From NCBI GenBank assembly GCA_020718525.1, contig DYRX01000269.1:1-5662 (forward strand): a stretch of DNA of 5,662 bases, written 5' to 3'. Made by a program: the position numbers and the translations under genes. The first letter of the stretch is position 1. Every line of letters begins with the position of its first letter. This document shows, piece by piece, positions 1 through 5,662 of the stretch. Source of the DNA: Victivallis vadensis. GTDB taxonomy: Bacteria; Verrucomicrobiota; Lentisphaeria; Victivallales; GWF2-50-93. The notes under the pieces were generated by a model that saw only the letters and a program-made list of their open reading frames with translations, was not told where the DNA came from and did not search any database.

Positions 1-153
1 ACTGGGGTTCGAACGCATTGTTTTCCAGATGCATCGCCATATAGAATAATAGGATACTCTTAGTAGCATATATAACGGCTCTCATGCGTAGTCATGCACA
101 TGGCGGAAAATATGAATTCAGGAGCGAATTGCAAGTGGTTCTCAGGGCTTTGA

Positions 154-1890
154 TTAGACGTCATCCGCATTTGATCCGCGGTTTTCAAAAATGTAGTAGA
201 CGACTGGAATCAGGACAAGAGTTATCAGCGTCGAGCTCGTCAGCCCCCCGATGAGAGCCCTCGCCATGGGCGCCTGGGCATCACCTCCGTCTCCCAATCC
301 GAGAGCAAGCGGGAAAAGCCCTATCACTGTCGTAAGCGTTGTCATGAGAATTGGACGAAGCCTTCTTTTTCCAGCCTCCTTGACAGACTCCGCCAGTGGC
401 ATTCCATCCCTTCGCCTAAGAAGATTAATGTGGTCAACCAGGATTATCGCGTTGTTCACGACGATGCCCCCGAGTATGATACAGCCGATGTAGCTCTGAA
501 TATTGAAAGTCGTTCTGCTGAGAAAGAGCGTCAGTATGACTCCTGTCGCCGCGAAGGGCACGGAAAACATGACGATGAGAGGATCTTTGAGCGATTCGTA
601 CTGGCATGCCATCACCATGTAGACAAGGCAGAGCGCAAGAGCCAGACCCACCATCAGTTCTGCAAAAGCCTTTTTCTGCTCGTCATAGTCTCCGCCTATG
701 ATGACGCTGAAATCCTTGCGCAAGGGGATCGAGTCGAGCTTCTGTTTCAGCTCGGCGGTGACAGCTCCAAGATCCCTGCCAGCCAGTTCACCTGAGACGC
801 TTATGATGCGCTCCTGATTTTTACGGTCAATCTTGACAGATCCGTAGCGAGGAGTCGTGGTGACGACGTTTTTAAGCACGACAGGATCGCCCTCGCCGTT
901 GCTTATTTTCAAGTCCAGAATGTCACCTATCCTCATTCTGTCGGCATCCTTGACCTTGACTACGATCTTGTATTCGTTTCCGCCTTCGCGGAAGTAGCCT
1001 GCGCCTGTTCCAGTGATTGCAGTCTGAAGAGCGTTTGCAATTTTGGACACCGACAATTTCATGTCGTAAGCCTTTGATCTGTCTATGTTTATCATCTCCT
1101 CAGGAACACCCGTTTCGCGGCTGACCTTGATCTCTTCAATTCCTTCCACTTCCTTCATTTTTTCCGAAACAAGCCTTGCGAGCTCGTCCCCGACATCGAA
1201 ATCATAGCCCCTGACTTCAACGAGGATCTTGCCCTGGTTTTCATTGCCCAGCCTCATGAAGAAGAGCCCCTGTCCGGGGCGGGTTCTGATTTTTACGCCA
1301 GGAATCTTCTTCAGTTTCCCCCTGAGAGACGACGCAACTTCTTCGCTCGAGCGCTTTCTTTTTCCTCTCTCGACGAGAGGGATTCTGAATTCGGCGGTAT
1401 GCCCGCCGCCGGCGCGGAACCCGCTCCCTCCCACGCTTCCGGCAATGCACAAGGCTTCGGGGACGCTTTCCCTTATCGTCTCCTCGACTTTTTTATATGC
1501 GTCATGGACAACGTCGAGGCGCGAGCCCAGTTCGAGCTCGAGCTCCACTCGGACTTCGCTTTCATCGCTTGCTGGCATGAATTCAGATCCGACATATTTT
1601 GAAAGAGGAAGCGTCGCCGCAAATATCGAAACGGAAACGATGCAGACAATAAATTTGTGAGACAAGGCGTATGCGAGCAGTTGCTTGTATTCGTTTTCAA
1701 CAAGGAGAAAAATGCGCTCGCTCAGGTTGAAAATTTTCCCGAAAAGCCCTCTATGGAGCGTTCTGGGATCCGCCATGAAGATGGAGCTCATCATTGGAAC
1801 GAGGGTCAGCGCCGCCATCAGCGAGCATAAAAGGGAAAAGCTCACCACCAATGCAAGCTGTTTAAGCATAATTCCTGGGATGCCCCTCAC
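154..1890 (-). CDS. C-terminal part of RND efflux transporter (TM5/6 to TM12)
   Basis: A reading frame without an ATG at its head. The nominal start is a GTG at 1890, but family-like sequence runs upstream in the same frame to 2007 (HREEG, then TM5 STLTTVVVFIPAIFV). The GTG is therefore really an internal valine codon. Counting from it, TM6 is about residues 11-34, TM7 79-98, TM8 409-428, TM9 437-457, TM10 466-487, TM11 510-531 and TM12 544-567. GSEFMPASDESEV (101-113) is the usual opening of the second porter loop. TM10 holds VVNNAIILVD (477-486), with Asn where AcrB has K940; this is common in HAE1-type pumps. RRLRPILMTTLTTVIGLFPLAL (509-530) is the classic TM11 signature, and the chain ends shortly after TM12, as normal. 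Started at the GTG, the product would lack TM5, so independent function is unlikely. No further frameshift is visible. Confidence 0.87.
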   Translation of the reverse strand: MRGIPGIMLKQLALVVSFSLLCSLMAALTLVPMMSSIFMADPRTLHRGLFGKIFNLSERIFLLVENEYKQLLAYALSHKFIVCIVSVSIFAATLPLSKYVGSEFMPASDESEVRVELELELGSRLDVVHDAYKKVEETIRESVPEALCIAGSVGGSGFRAGGGHTAEFRIPLVERGKRKRSSEEVASSLRGKLKKIPGVKIRTRPGQGLFFMRLGNENQGKILVEVRGYDFDVGDELARLVSEKMKEVEGIEEIKVSRETGVPEEMINIDRSKAYDMKLSVSKIANALQTAITGTGAGYFREGGNEYKIVVKVKDADRMRIGDILDLKISNGEGDPVVLKNVVTTTPRYGSVKIDRKNQERIISVSGELAGRDLGAVTAELKQKLDSIPLRKDFSVIIGGDYDEQKKAFAELMVGLALALCLVYMVMACQYESLKDPLIVMFSVPFAATGVILTLFLSRTTFNIQSYIGCIILGGIVVNNAIILVDHINLLRRRDGMPLAESVKEAGKRRLRPILMTTLTTVIGLFPLALGLGDGGDAQAPMARALIGGLTSSTLITLVLIPVVYYIFENRGSNADDV

Positions 1891-3221
1891 AAAGATCGCT
1901 GGAATAAAAACAACGACGGTCGTAAGAGTGCTCGCAATGACTGCGGAAGAAACTTCTCCCGTGCCGTTGACCGCCGCCTTTTCGCCGAGCTCACCCTCCT
2001 CCCTGTGTCAAGAACCACTATCGCATTGTCAACAAGCATTCCCACCCCCATCGCAAGCCCGCCAAGGGTCATTATGTTCAGCGTCAGCCCGTTGAAGTAA
2101 ACAAGGGTGAATGTCGCCACAATCGAAACTGGAATTGTGACAGAAATAATTGCCGTGCTTCTAATGTTGCGCAGGAAAAACAGCAGAATAAGAATTGCAA
2201 GAACGCCCCCCGCGACTGCGGCAAAGCCCAGATTGTTTATGGATCTCTCTATGTATTTAGAAGAGTCAATTATCGTGAACATCTTCAACTGCGGGAAGTC
2301 GCGCCGTATGTTTTCGAGCTCCTTCGTGACGCCCTCCGCAACCGCGACCGTGTTTTTGTCCGACTGCTTGTAGACAAAAAGCCTCAGCCCTTCTTCCCCC
2401 CCTACGGTGAAAATGCGCCTGACCTTGAGCCAGGAATCCCTGACCTCGGCAAGATCTCCGACGGTGGTCTGGCTTCTTTCATGATTTGCAACGACCGTGT
2501 TCCTTATCTGCTCGATGCTCGTGTATTCTCCAGGAGTCCTGACGTTCACGTCCAGATTGCCCTTTTCAAGAAGACCTGCGGGAAGGTTTATATTTTCCTC
2601 CTTGATCTTCTGTATGATGGAGTCGAGCGGAATGCCCGAAGATATCAGCTTGTGCACATCGAAATCAAGGTGTATTTCGCGTTCAAGTCCGCCTCTGACG
2701 TCAACAGAGGCAACTCCAGGAACCCTTTCGATGCGGTATCTGATCTGCTCGTCAACCATGGTCCTCATCTGAACTGGATCGAGCTTGGCCGCCGCCCCGA
2801 GTATCATCACGGGAAAGGATGAAAGATCAAATTTGCGGATCATCGGGCGTTCTGCGTCTTCTGGCAGAGACGATATGACCCTGTCAAGGCGGTCTCTTAT
2901 GTCGTTGGTGGCCTCGTCCAGGTTTGTTCCGTGTGCGAAAAGCACTGAGACCCGGCTGTCCCCCTCGATGGATGTGGAGGAAACTTCTTCAACTCCCGGA
3001 ACCGAGCTCACAGCCCTCTCGACAGGCTTTGTGATCAGCTCCTCAATTTCCTCGGGGCTCGCATTTTCATATTCGGTTGAAATGCTGAGCATAGGATAGG
3101 AAATGTCAGGCATGAGATCTATTGGAATGCGCCACAGCGATATTCCGCCGAGTATCAGAACGATCAGAACCAGCATCGTCACAAATATAGGGTGCCGAAC
3201 TGAAAATTCTGGCAGATTCAT
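1887..3221 (-). CDS. N-terminal part of RND efflux transporter (TM1 to TM4)
   Basis: The ATG at 3221 overlaps the adaptor stop (ATGA), and the protein opens MNLPEFSVRHPIFVTM, a typical RND start. TM1 is about residues 11-30, followed by RIPIDLMPDISYP, the conserved entry to the first porter domain. Motifs EEIEELITKPVERA (57-70) and VPGVASVDVRGG (168-178) belong to the PN/PC porter subdomains. TM2 is about 331-350, TM3 357-376 and TM4 383-404. TM4 carries GMLVDNAIVVLD: D398 matches the first Asp of AcrB's proton-relay pair (D407), while the second is Asn, as is usual in HAE1-type pumps. Only residues 1-405 are family-like. From about 406 to the stop at 1887 the chain is arginine- and serine-rich and resembles nothing in RND proteins, being a run-on after the frameshift. 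On its own this fragment would lack TM5-TM12 and the second porter loop, so it should not pump. Confidence 0.88.
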   Translation of the reverse strand: MNLPEFSVRHPIFVTMLVLIVLILGGISLWRIPIDLMPDISYPMLSISTEYENASPEEIEELITKPVERAVSSVPGVEEVSSTSIEGDSRVSVLFAHGTNLDEATNDIRDRLDRVISSLPEDAERPMIRKFDLSSFPVMILGAAAKLDPVQMRTMVDEQIRYRIERVPGVASVDVRGGLEREIHLDFDVHKLISSGIPLDSIIQKIKEENINLPAGLLEKGNLDVNVRTPGEYTSIEQIRNTVVANHERSQTTVGDLAEVRDSWLKVRRIFTVGGEEGLRLFVYKQSDKNTVAVAEGVTKELENIRRDFPQLKMFTIIDSSKYIERSINNLGFAAVAGGVLAILILLFFLRNIRSTAIISVTIPVSIVATFTLVYFNGLTLNIMTLGGLAMGVGMLVDNAIVVLDTGRRVSSAKRRRSTAREKFLPQSLRALLRPSLFLFQRSL

Positions 3222-4394
3222 TTTTTCGGGCGAGTCTTTTCGTTTGAGATGATTGTCTTTGTCCCGCTCTCGAGCAAATGATGCCCCAGGGTGACGACAA
3301 GACCTGAAATTGGAGGATCGCAGATCTCTACGAATTCCTTGTTGCTAGTTCCAGTTTTCACTGGCACATATCTTGCGGTGGCATCCTTTTCGCCAACAAG
3401 AAAAACGCCGGTCAAGTCTCCTCTTCTAGCAATCGCCTGGACAGGGACAAGCGTCGCGTTCTCGTTCCGCCCAAACTCCAGCTCGACTATCGCAAACATT
3501 CCCGGCTTCAGGAGATGCTCATTGTTCCCGACTCGTATTTCCACAGTGCAGAGCCTGGACTTCTCCATCACAATCGGTGAAATTCTGAATACATTCCCCT
3601 CGAAAATCCTCCCAGGGTAGGCATCCGTCCGTATCAGCGTCTTCTGCCCTGAAAAAATCTTTGGGATGTCTTTTTCTATGACATTGATCTGCACCTTCAT
3701 CGAATCAAGGTCAACAAGCCTGACAAGCGGATCGTTCGCCTGGAGAAGATCTCCCTCGTTGATAAATCTTTCGCCTATGTAGCGCTTGTCTTTTCCCTCC
3801 GACCATAGCGCATGAATCATTGTGTATCCGAGCTTCACGTTCGAAGAATCGTATGCGGCCTTTTTCAGCTTCGCCTCGGCTTCGCAAACCTTGTTCGCCG
3901 CCTCCTTGGACCTGTATTCCATCAGAGCCTTGTCAAGATCCGCCTCAGACAATACTTTTCTCTCGGAAAGAAGCTGAGCCCGTTCAAGATCCCTCTTTTT
4001 AATTTCAAGGTTGCTTTTTGATTCTTCAAGCTTTGCCTTCGCAACATCAAGCTCAGCGCCTGCGATCTCAAGATCAAGCTGATATTCCTCGTCATCAAGC
4101 TCGGCAATCAGATCGTTCAGCTTGACTTCGTCTCCAATATTGAAATAAATCTGCTTGACCGAGCCTGAAATCTTGGCTGAAACTGTGAATTCGGCATCTG
4201 AAAGGACTGTCCCGCTGAATAGTCTCGAGTCAACAATGAGCCCTTTGGAAACCTCTTTGGCTTCGACGGCAATAGCTCCTTCTCCGGATTTTTTTTCCTG
4301 AACTTTGCTTCCTCCGCCTAGGAGCGTCCATAAGTATGTATCCGAAAAAGGCCAGACACAACAATCCAAAAACAGCAGGTTTAAGTGCTTTCAT
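3218..4394 (-). CDS. RND periplasmic adaptor (membrane fusion protein, HlyD/AcrA-like), apparent frameshift near the N-terminus
   Basis: Adaptor linking the RND pump to an outer-membrane channel. The main frame begins by about 4318 and shows, in reconstructed 391-aa numbering, a first lipoyl half (about 71-104, SAKISGSVKQIYFNIGDEV), a Lys/Glu-rich coiled-coil hairpin (about 105-186), a second lipoyl half with GERFINEGDLL (about 187-229), a beta-barrel with LKPGMFAIVEL (about 231-308) and a membrane-proximal domain to the end. In this frame the only available upstream start is a TTG at 4369, giving a head (DCCVWPFSDTYLW) that is no export signal. The other frame, from ATG 4394, reads MKALKPAVFGLLCLAFFGY, a good membrane anchor or signal, behind a weak AGAGATGAG ribosome site. 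The span is 3n+1 nt. Removing one base near 4319 would join MDAP to GGGSKVQEKK. Without the join the body would stay in the cytoplasm. The stop overlaps the pump ATG. The adaptor assignment is sure; the frameshift is inferred. Confidence 0.85.
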
Positions 4395-4435
4395 CTCATC
4401 TCTTTTGTTCAGTATTGACTCGCAGTAAAGATTAG

Positions 4436-4453
4436 CTGAACTATTTCGTTCAG
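4436..4453. repeat. 6-bp perfect inverted repeat, possible operator upstream of the efflux operon
   Basis: CTGAAC and GTTCAG are separated by TATTTC. The palindrome lies about 42-59 nt upstream of the adaptor ATG at 4394, where a repressor or activator site would be expected. Small regulators such as TetR- or MarR-family proteins bind dyads of this kind. The arms are short, however, and a chance palindrome of this size is possible. Its role as an operator is inferred from position only. Confidence 0.25.
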
Positions 4454-4474
4454 AGAATCTTTAGATCTCGCGAA

Positions 4475-4500
4475 TGCCAAGTCTCAAGTCTATTGCCAAG
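4475..4500. repeat. Short direct repeats upstream of the efflux operon
   Basis: TGCCAAG occurs at 4475-4481 and again at 4494-4500, 19 bp apart, and CAAGTCT is tandemly doubled between them (4478-4491). Spacing near two helical turns could suit a regulator that binds direct repeats. The units are only 7 bp, so this may be chance or replication slippage. Confidence 0.25.
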
Positions 4501-4668
4501 CAGGAAGCATCGTGCACTGCATTGTGAAAAACAACGGTCTGGAACATAGTTCGCGACTGCAGAAAATACAAGCGTTCTGAAGCGGTCTCGATTAATCCCA
4601 AAGACTGCTCTTATTCTGAGCTTGCCTGCGCTTTTTTGCCAGAAGACGCAGAAACTCCCCCTCGCTTC

Positions 4669-4682
4669 CCGCCATAAGGCGG
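4669..4682. repeat. GC-rich hairpin, 5-bp stem with ATAA loop
   Basis: CCGCC and GGCGG flank ATAA. The hairpin sits just upstream of the T-rich stretch at 4698-4703 and of the hydrolase promoter region. A run of seven Ts follows on the plus strand but starts about 14 nt after the stem, too far for a standard intrinsic terminator. It could be part of a protein-binding site or a weak terminator for plus-strand transcription coming from upstream. Confidence 0.3.
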
Positions 4683-4691
4683 CAGTTGAAT

Positions 4692-4742
4692 TTGCATTTT
4701 TTTCAATTCTCATGCTATGCCTTCTGGAAATACGCATATATT
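4692..4742 (+). promoter_or_regulatory. Candidate promoter region of the SGNH hydrolase gene
   Basis: Two weak sigma-70-like options are visible. One is TTGCAT (4692-4697), an 18-nt spacer and TATGCC (4716-4721) preceded by an extended -10 TG (4713-4714). The other is TATATT (4737-4742), a good -10 box but without a convincing -35. Either would start the transcript a few tens of bases before the ribosome site at 4763. The choice between them is not decided by the sequence. Confidence 0.25.
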
Positions 4743-4762
4743 GTTCCAGTTCAAAACAGTAG

Positions 4763-4768
4763 AAAGGA
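4763..4768 (+). promoter_or_regulatory. Ribosome binding site fixing the hydrolase start at 4776
   Basis: AAAGGA lies 7 nt before the ATG at 4776, ideal spacing. It decides the start: the same frame is open back to an ATG at 4686, but that would place 30 extra residues before an obvious signal peptide and has no comparable ribosome site. Confidence 0.7.
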
Positions 4769-4775
4769 TGCTCAA

Positions 4776-5507
4776 ATGAAAAGCAAGCTGAGTCTGATGC
4801 TCTCTCTCATGGTCTGCGGAAGCGCGGTATTTTCGCAGGCAGGCAACCAAAATCAGGAAAATTCACAGCCAAGAAATCCTGCTCTCGAGCATTTGAAAAA
4901 GATAGACTCGTTCGAGGAAAAGGATAAAACGAGCCCTCCGCCAGAAAACCCGGTCCTGTTTGTCGGAAGCTCGACCATCGCAATGTGGGAAGGCAAAAAG
5001 CTCTCCGAACAGATGTCACCAATCCCAGTGCTTTGCCGGGGAGTCGGAGGGACCACCACAAAATTTCAGGTGGACAATTTCGACAGGCTCACTTTGAAGT
5101 ACCACCCAAAAATCATCGTCTATTATGCAGGAGACAACGACATCGGCAAAAATCTCAAGGCTAAGCCGGAAACCCCTTTCGAAGGATTCAAAAAATACGC
5201 AGAGCTCGTGAAGGAAAAACTGCCAGACACGAAAATAATATACATCTCTATCAAGCCGAGCATTCAGCGTAAGGACACCTGGCCCATCATGGTAAAAGCC
5301 AACGGGATGATCAAGGCATTCTGTGAAAGCGATCCTGCTCGGACAAGCTATTTCGACATCAGCGGCATAATTCTCAAGCCTGACGGCGAACCGGATCCAT
5401 CTCTCTTTGCGAAAGATGGACTTCACATGAATCAGGAATGCTACACCCGGATCGCCGAGAAGCTCAAGCCCCTGATCCAGAAAATATCCGGGCAAAAAGC
5501 TGAATGA
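4776..5507 (+). CDS. Secreted SGNH/GDSL-family hydrolase (esterase-like)
   Basis: A 243-aa protein with an N-terminal signal peptide (MKSKLSLMLSLMVCGSAVFS, cleavage probably near residue 20-22) and a Glu/Pro-rich linker, so it should act outside the cytoplasm. The SGNH blocks are in order. Block I is VLFVGSSTIAMW (60-71), with nucleophile Ser66 in GSS instead of the textbook GDS. Block II is RGVGGTTT (88-95), giving an oxyanion Gly. Block III is YYAGDNDIG (116-124) with Asn121. Block V is KDGLHMN (213-219) with the Asp214/His217 pair. FEEKDKTSPPPENPVLFVGSS is typical of a bacterial subfamily annotated as GDSL-type lipase/esterase. Members of the SGNH superfamily remove acyl or acetyl groups from lipids, glycans or other esters; the substrate cannot be told here. 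All four blocks and normal length suggest an active enzyme. It is transcribed away from the efflux genes and no gene follows it within the window. Confidence 0.9.
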   Translation: MKSKLSLMLSLMVCGSAVFSQAGNQNQENSQPRNPALEHLKKIDSFEEKDKTSPPPENPVLFVGSSTIAMWEGKKLSEQMSPIPVLCRGVGGTTTKFQVDNFDRLTLKYHPKIIVYYAGDNDIGKNLKAKPETPFEGFKKYAELVKEKLPDTKIIYISIKPSIQRKDTWPIMVKANGMIKAFCESDPARTSYFDISGIILKPDGEPDPSLFAKDGLHMNQECYTRIAEKLKPLIQKISGQKAE

Positions 5508-5510
5508 ATA

Positions 5511-5539
5511 AATATTGAATGCTGAATTTCAATATTGAA
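5511..5539. repeat. AT-rich inverted and direct repeat just after the hydrolase stop
   Basis: AATATTGAA (5511-5519) and TTCAATATT (5528-5536) form a perfect 9-bp inverted repeat with an 8-nt loop. Because AATATT is itself palindromic, AATATTGAA also recurs as a direct repeat at 5531-5539. The arm begins 4 nt after the TGA. As an RNA hairpin it would be AU-rich and has no U-tract after it, so it is not a standard terminator, though it might protect the 3' end of the transcript. Confidence 0.5.
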
Positions 5540-5548
5540 CTGAAGAAC

Positions 5549-5581
5549 GTTAGCTGTCGGATCAGAATACTGGACAGCAAC
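5549..5581. repeat. Hairpin with 9 paired bases, second inverted repeat after the hydrolase gene
   Basis: GTT(A)GCTGTC at 5549-5558 pairs with GACAGCAAC at 5573-5581, with one bulged A. Inside, CAG (5563-5565) pairs with CTG (5570-5572) around an AATA loop, leaving GGAT bulged. The layered, bulged shape recalls a folded RNA or a REP-like element more than a simple terminator; no T-run follows. Confidence 0.45.
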
Positions 5582-5588
5582 GCAGAGC

Positions 5589-5608
5589 GGGCGAATTGAA
5601 TTCGTCCC
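5589..5608. terminator. Third inverted repeat, possible terminator of the hydrolase transcript
   Basis: GGGCGAATT and AATTCGTCCC form a near-perfect dyad with one bulged T (5605) and a tight centre. The following bases (TCTAGTGTCCTGTTTCC) are pyrimidine-rich but not a clean T-tract. It may end the hydrolase transcript or belong to a dispersed palindromic repeat. A weaker dyad follows: TAGTGTC (5611-5617) with GATACTA (5634-5640), one G-T pair. Confidence 0.35.
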
Positions 5609-5662
5609 TCTAGTGTCCTGTTTCCTAAATAACGATACTATGTCTCTTTAATAATTCAGATT

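Larger units (their letters stand above)
154..3221 (-). pseudogene. RND efflux pump inner-membrane transporter, HAE1/AcrB-like, interrupted by one frameshift
   Basis: Together the two frames make a complete RND permease. The order is TM1, first periplasmic porter loop, TM2-TM6, TM7, second porter loop, TM8-TM12, as in AcrB-type proton/drug antiporters. The first frame is family-like up to VVLD (last codon 2009-2007). The second is open from 2007 and begins HREEG, then continues ELGEKAAVNGTGEV. Relatives have about six residues (such as NIYRHR) between the VVLD/E and EEG motifs. Here VVLD and HREEG share a base, so about 13 nt are missing. The span is 3068 nt; adding 13 gives 1027 codons, a normal length for the family. 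It follows the adaptor gene with an ATGA overlap, so the two are translationally coupled. Substrate cannot be deduced: candidates are drugs, detergents, lipids or siderophores. The motifs do not suggest a metal-ion (CusA) pump. The frame break is seen directly; its size is inferred from the family. It may be a true mutation or an assembly error. Confidence 0.85.
4395..4775. other. Divergent intergenic region (381 nt) between efflux operon and hydrolase gene
   Basis: This gap should contain the promoters of both divergent units. It holds a 6-bp palindrome (4436-4453), short direct repeats (4475-4500), a GC-rich hairpin (4669-4682) and the hydrolase start signals, each listed separately. A minus-strand open frame covers much of it (4450-4737). 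Its translation is Cys/Arg/Trp-rich, has no recognisable domain and no ribosome site I trust, so I do not call it a gene. I see no sigma-70 promoter with both boxes convincing in front of the adaptor ATG, no tRNA and no riboswitch. No regulator gene (TetR, MarR, LysR) sits beside the pump within the window. Confidence 0.6.

Noticed and set aside
3..17. GGTTCGAAC, which resembles the T-loop of a tRNA
   Set aside because: The flanking bases do not form the 5-bp T-stem on either strand and no acceptor or anticodon stem can be drawn.
1887..2007. Programmed ribosomal frameshifting joining the two pump frames
   Set aside because: No slippery heptamer is evident, and a simple slip would not restore the roughly four residues missing compared with relatives.
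3218..4369. TTG at 4369 as the true adaptor start
   Set aside because: The resulting N-terminus has no export signal, while an ATG-led hydrophobic anchor exists 25 nt upstream in the neighbouring frame.
4450..4737. Minus-strand open frame of 95 aa in the divergent intergenic region
   Set aside because: No domain, no signal, no convincing ribosome site, and Cys/Arg/Trp-rich composition like a chance frame; it also overlaps the likely hydrolase promoter.
4686..4775. Upstream ATG at 4686 as the start of the hydrolase
   Set aside because: It would put 30 residues before the signal peptide and lacks a ribosome site, whereas AAAGGA is well placed before the ATG at 4776.
5016..5495. Long minus-strand open frame (159 aa) inside the hydrolase gene
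   Set aside because: Antisense shadow of a gene with intact SGNH motifs; its own translation shows no family features.
5545..5585. GTTAGC...GCAAC palindrome as an integron attC site
   Set aside because: The core boxes are in the wrong order (GTT first, AAC last) and no integrase or gene-cassette layout is present.

Overview
The window looks like a piece of a Gram-negative chromosome of moderate GC content. It carries a two-gene RND efflux operon on the minus strand and, divergent from it, one gene for a secreted SGNH/GDSL-type hydrolase on the plus strand. The RND type (HAE1-like, with VDN and VNN motifs in TM4 and TM10) and this hydrolase subfamily (GSSTI, GDND, DGLH) are, from general family knowledge, common in PVC-group, Bacteroidota-like and other free-living Gram-negative lineages. 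No marker in the window fixes the phylum.

Layout. Positions 1-153 hold no recognisable gene, and no convincing terminator follows the efflux operon. Positions 154-3221 (minus) are one RND inner-membrane pump gene split into two reading frames. The break lies at about 2001-2009, where roughly 13 nt (four residues plus one base) seem to be missing compared with the family. Positions 3218-4394 (minus) encode the matching periplasmic adaptor. Its stop overlaps the pump start by 4 nt (ATGA). The adaptor also seems broken: its N-terminal membrane segment (ATG at 4394) lies in a different frame from the rest of the protein, and one extra base near 4319 would explain this. Positions 4395-4775 are a 381-nt divergent intergenic region with short repeats and palindromes but no supported gene. 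Positions 4776-5507 (plus) are the intact hydrolase gene. Positions 5508-5662 are non-coding and unusually dense in inverted repeats.

How the genes work together. Adaptor and pump would form the inner-membrane and periplasmic parts of a tripartite, proton-driven exporter. No outer-membrane factor lies in the window, so a TolC-like partner would have to be encoded elsewhere. The adaptor and pump each carry one frame-breaking lesion while their remaining codons stay well conserved. This fits either very recent pseudogenisation or sequence errors. The hydrolase has its own start signals and is transcribed away from the operon, so nothing shown here ties it to efflux.

I found no clear new biological system. 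The points most worth checking are the two frame breaks in one operon and the cluster of hairpins after the hydrolase gene.
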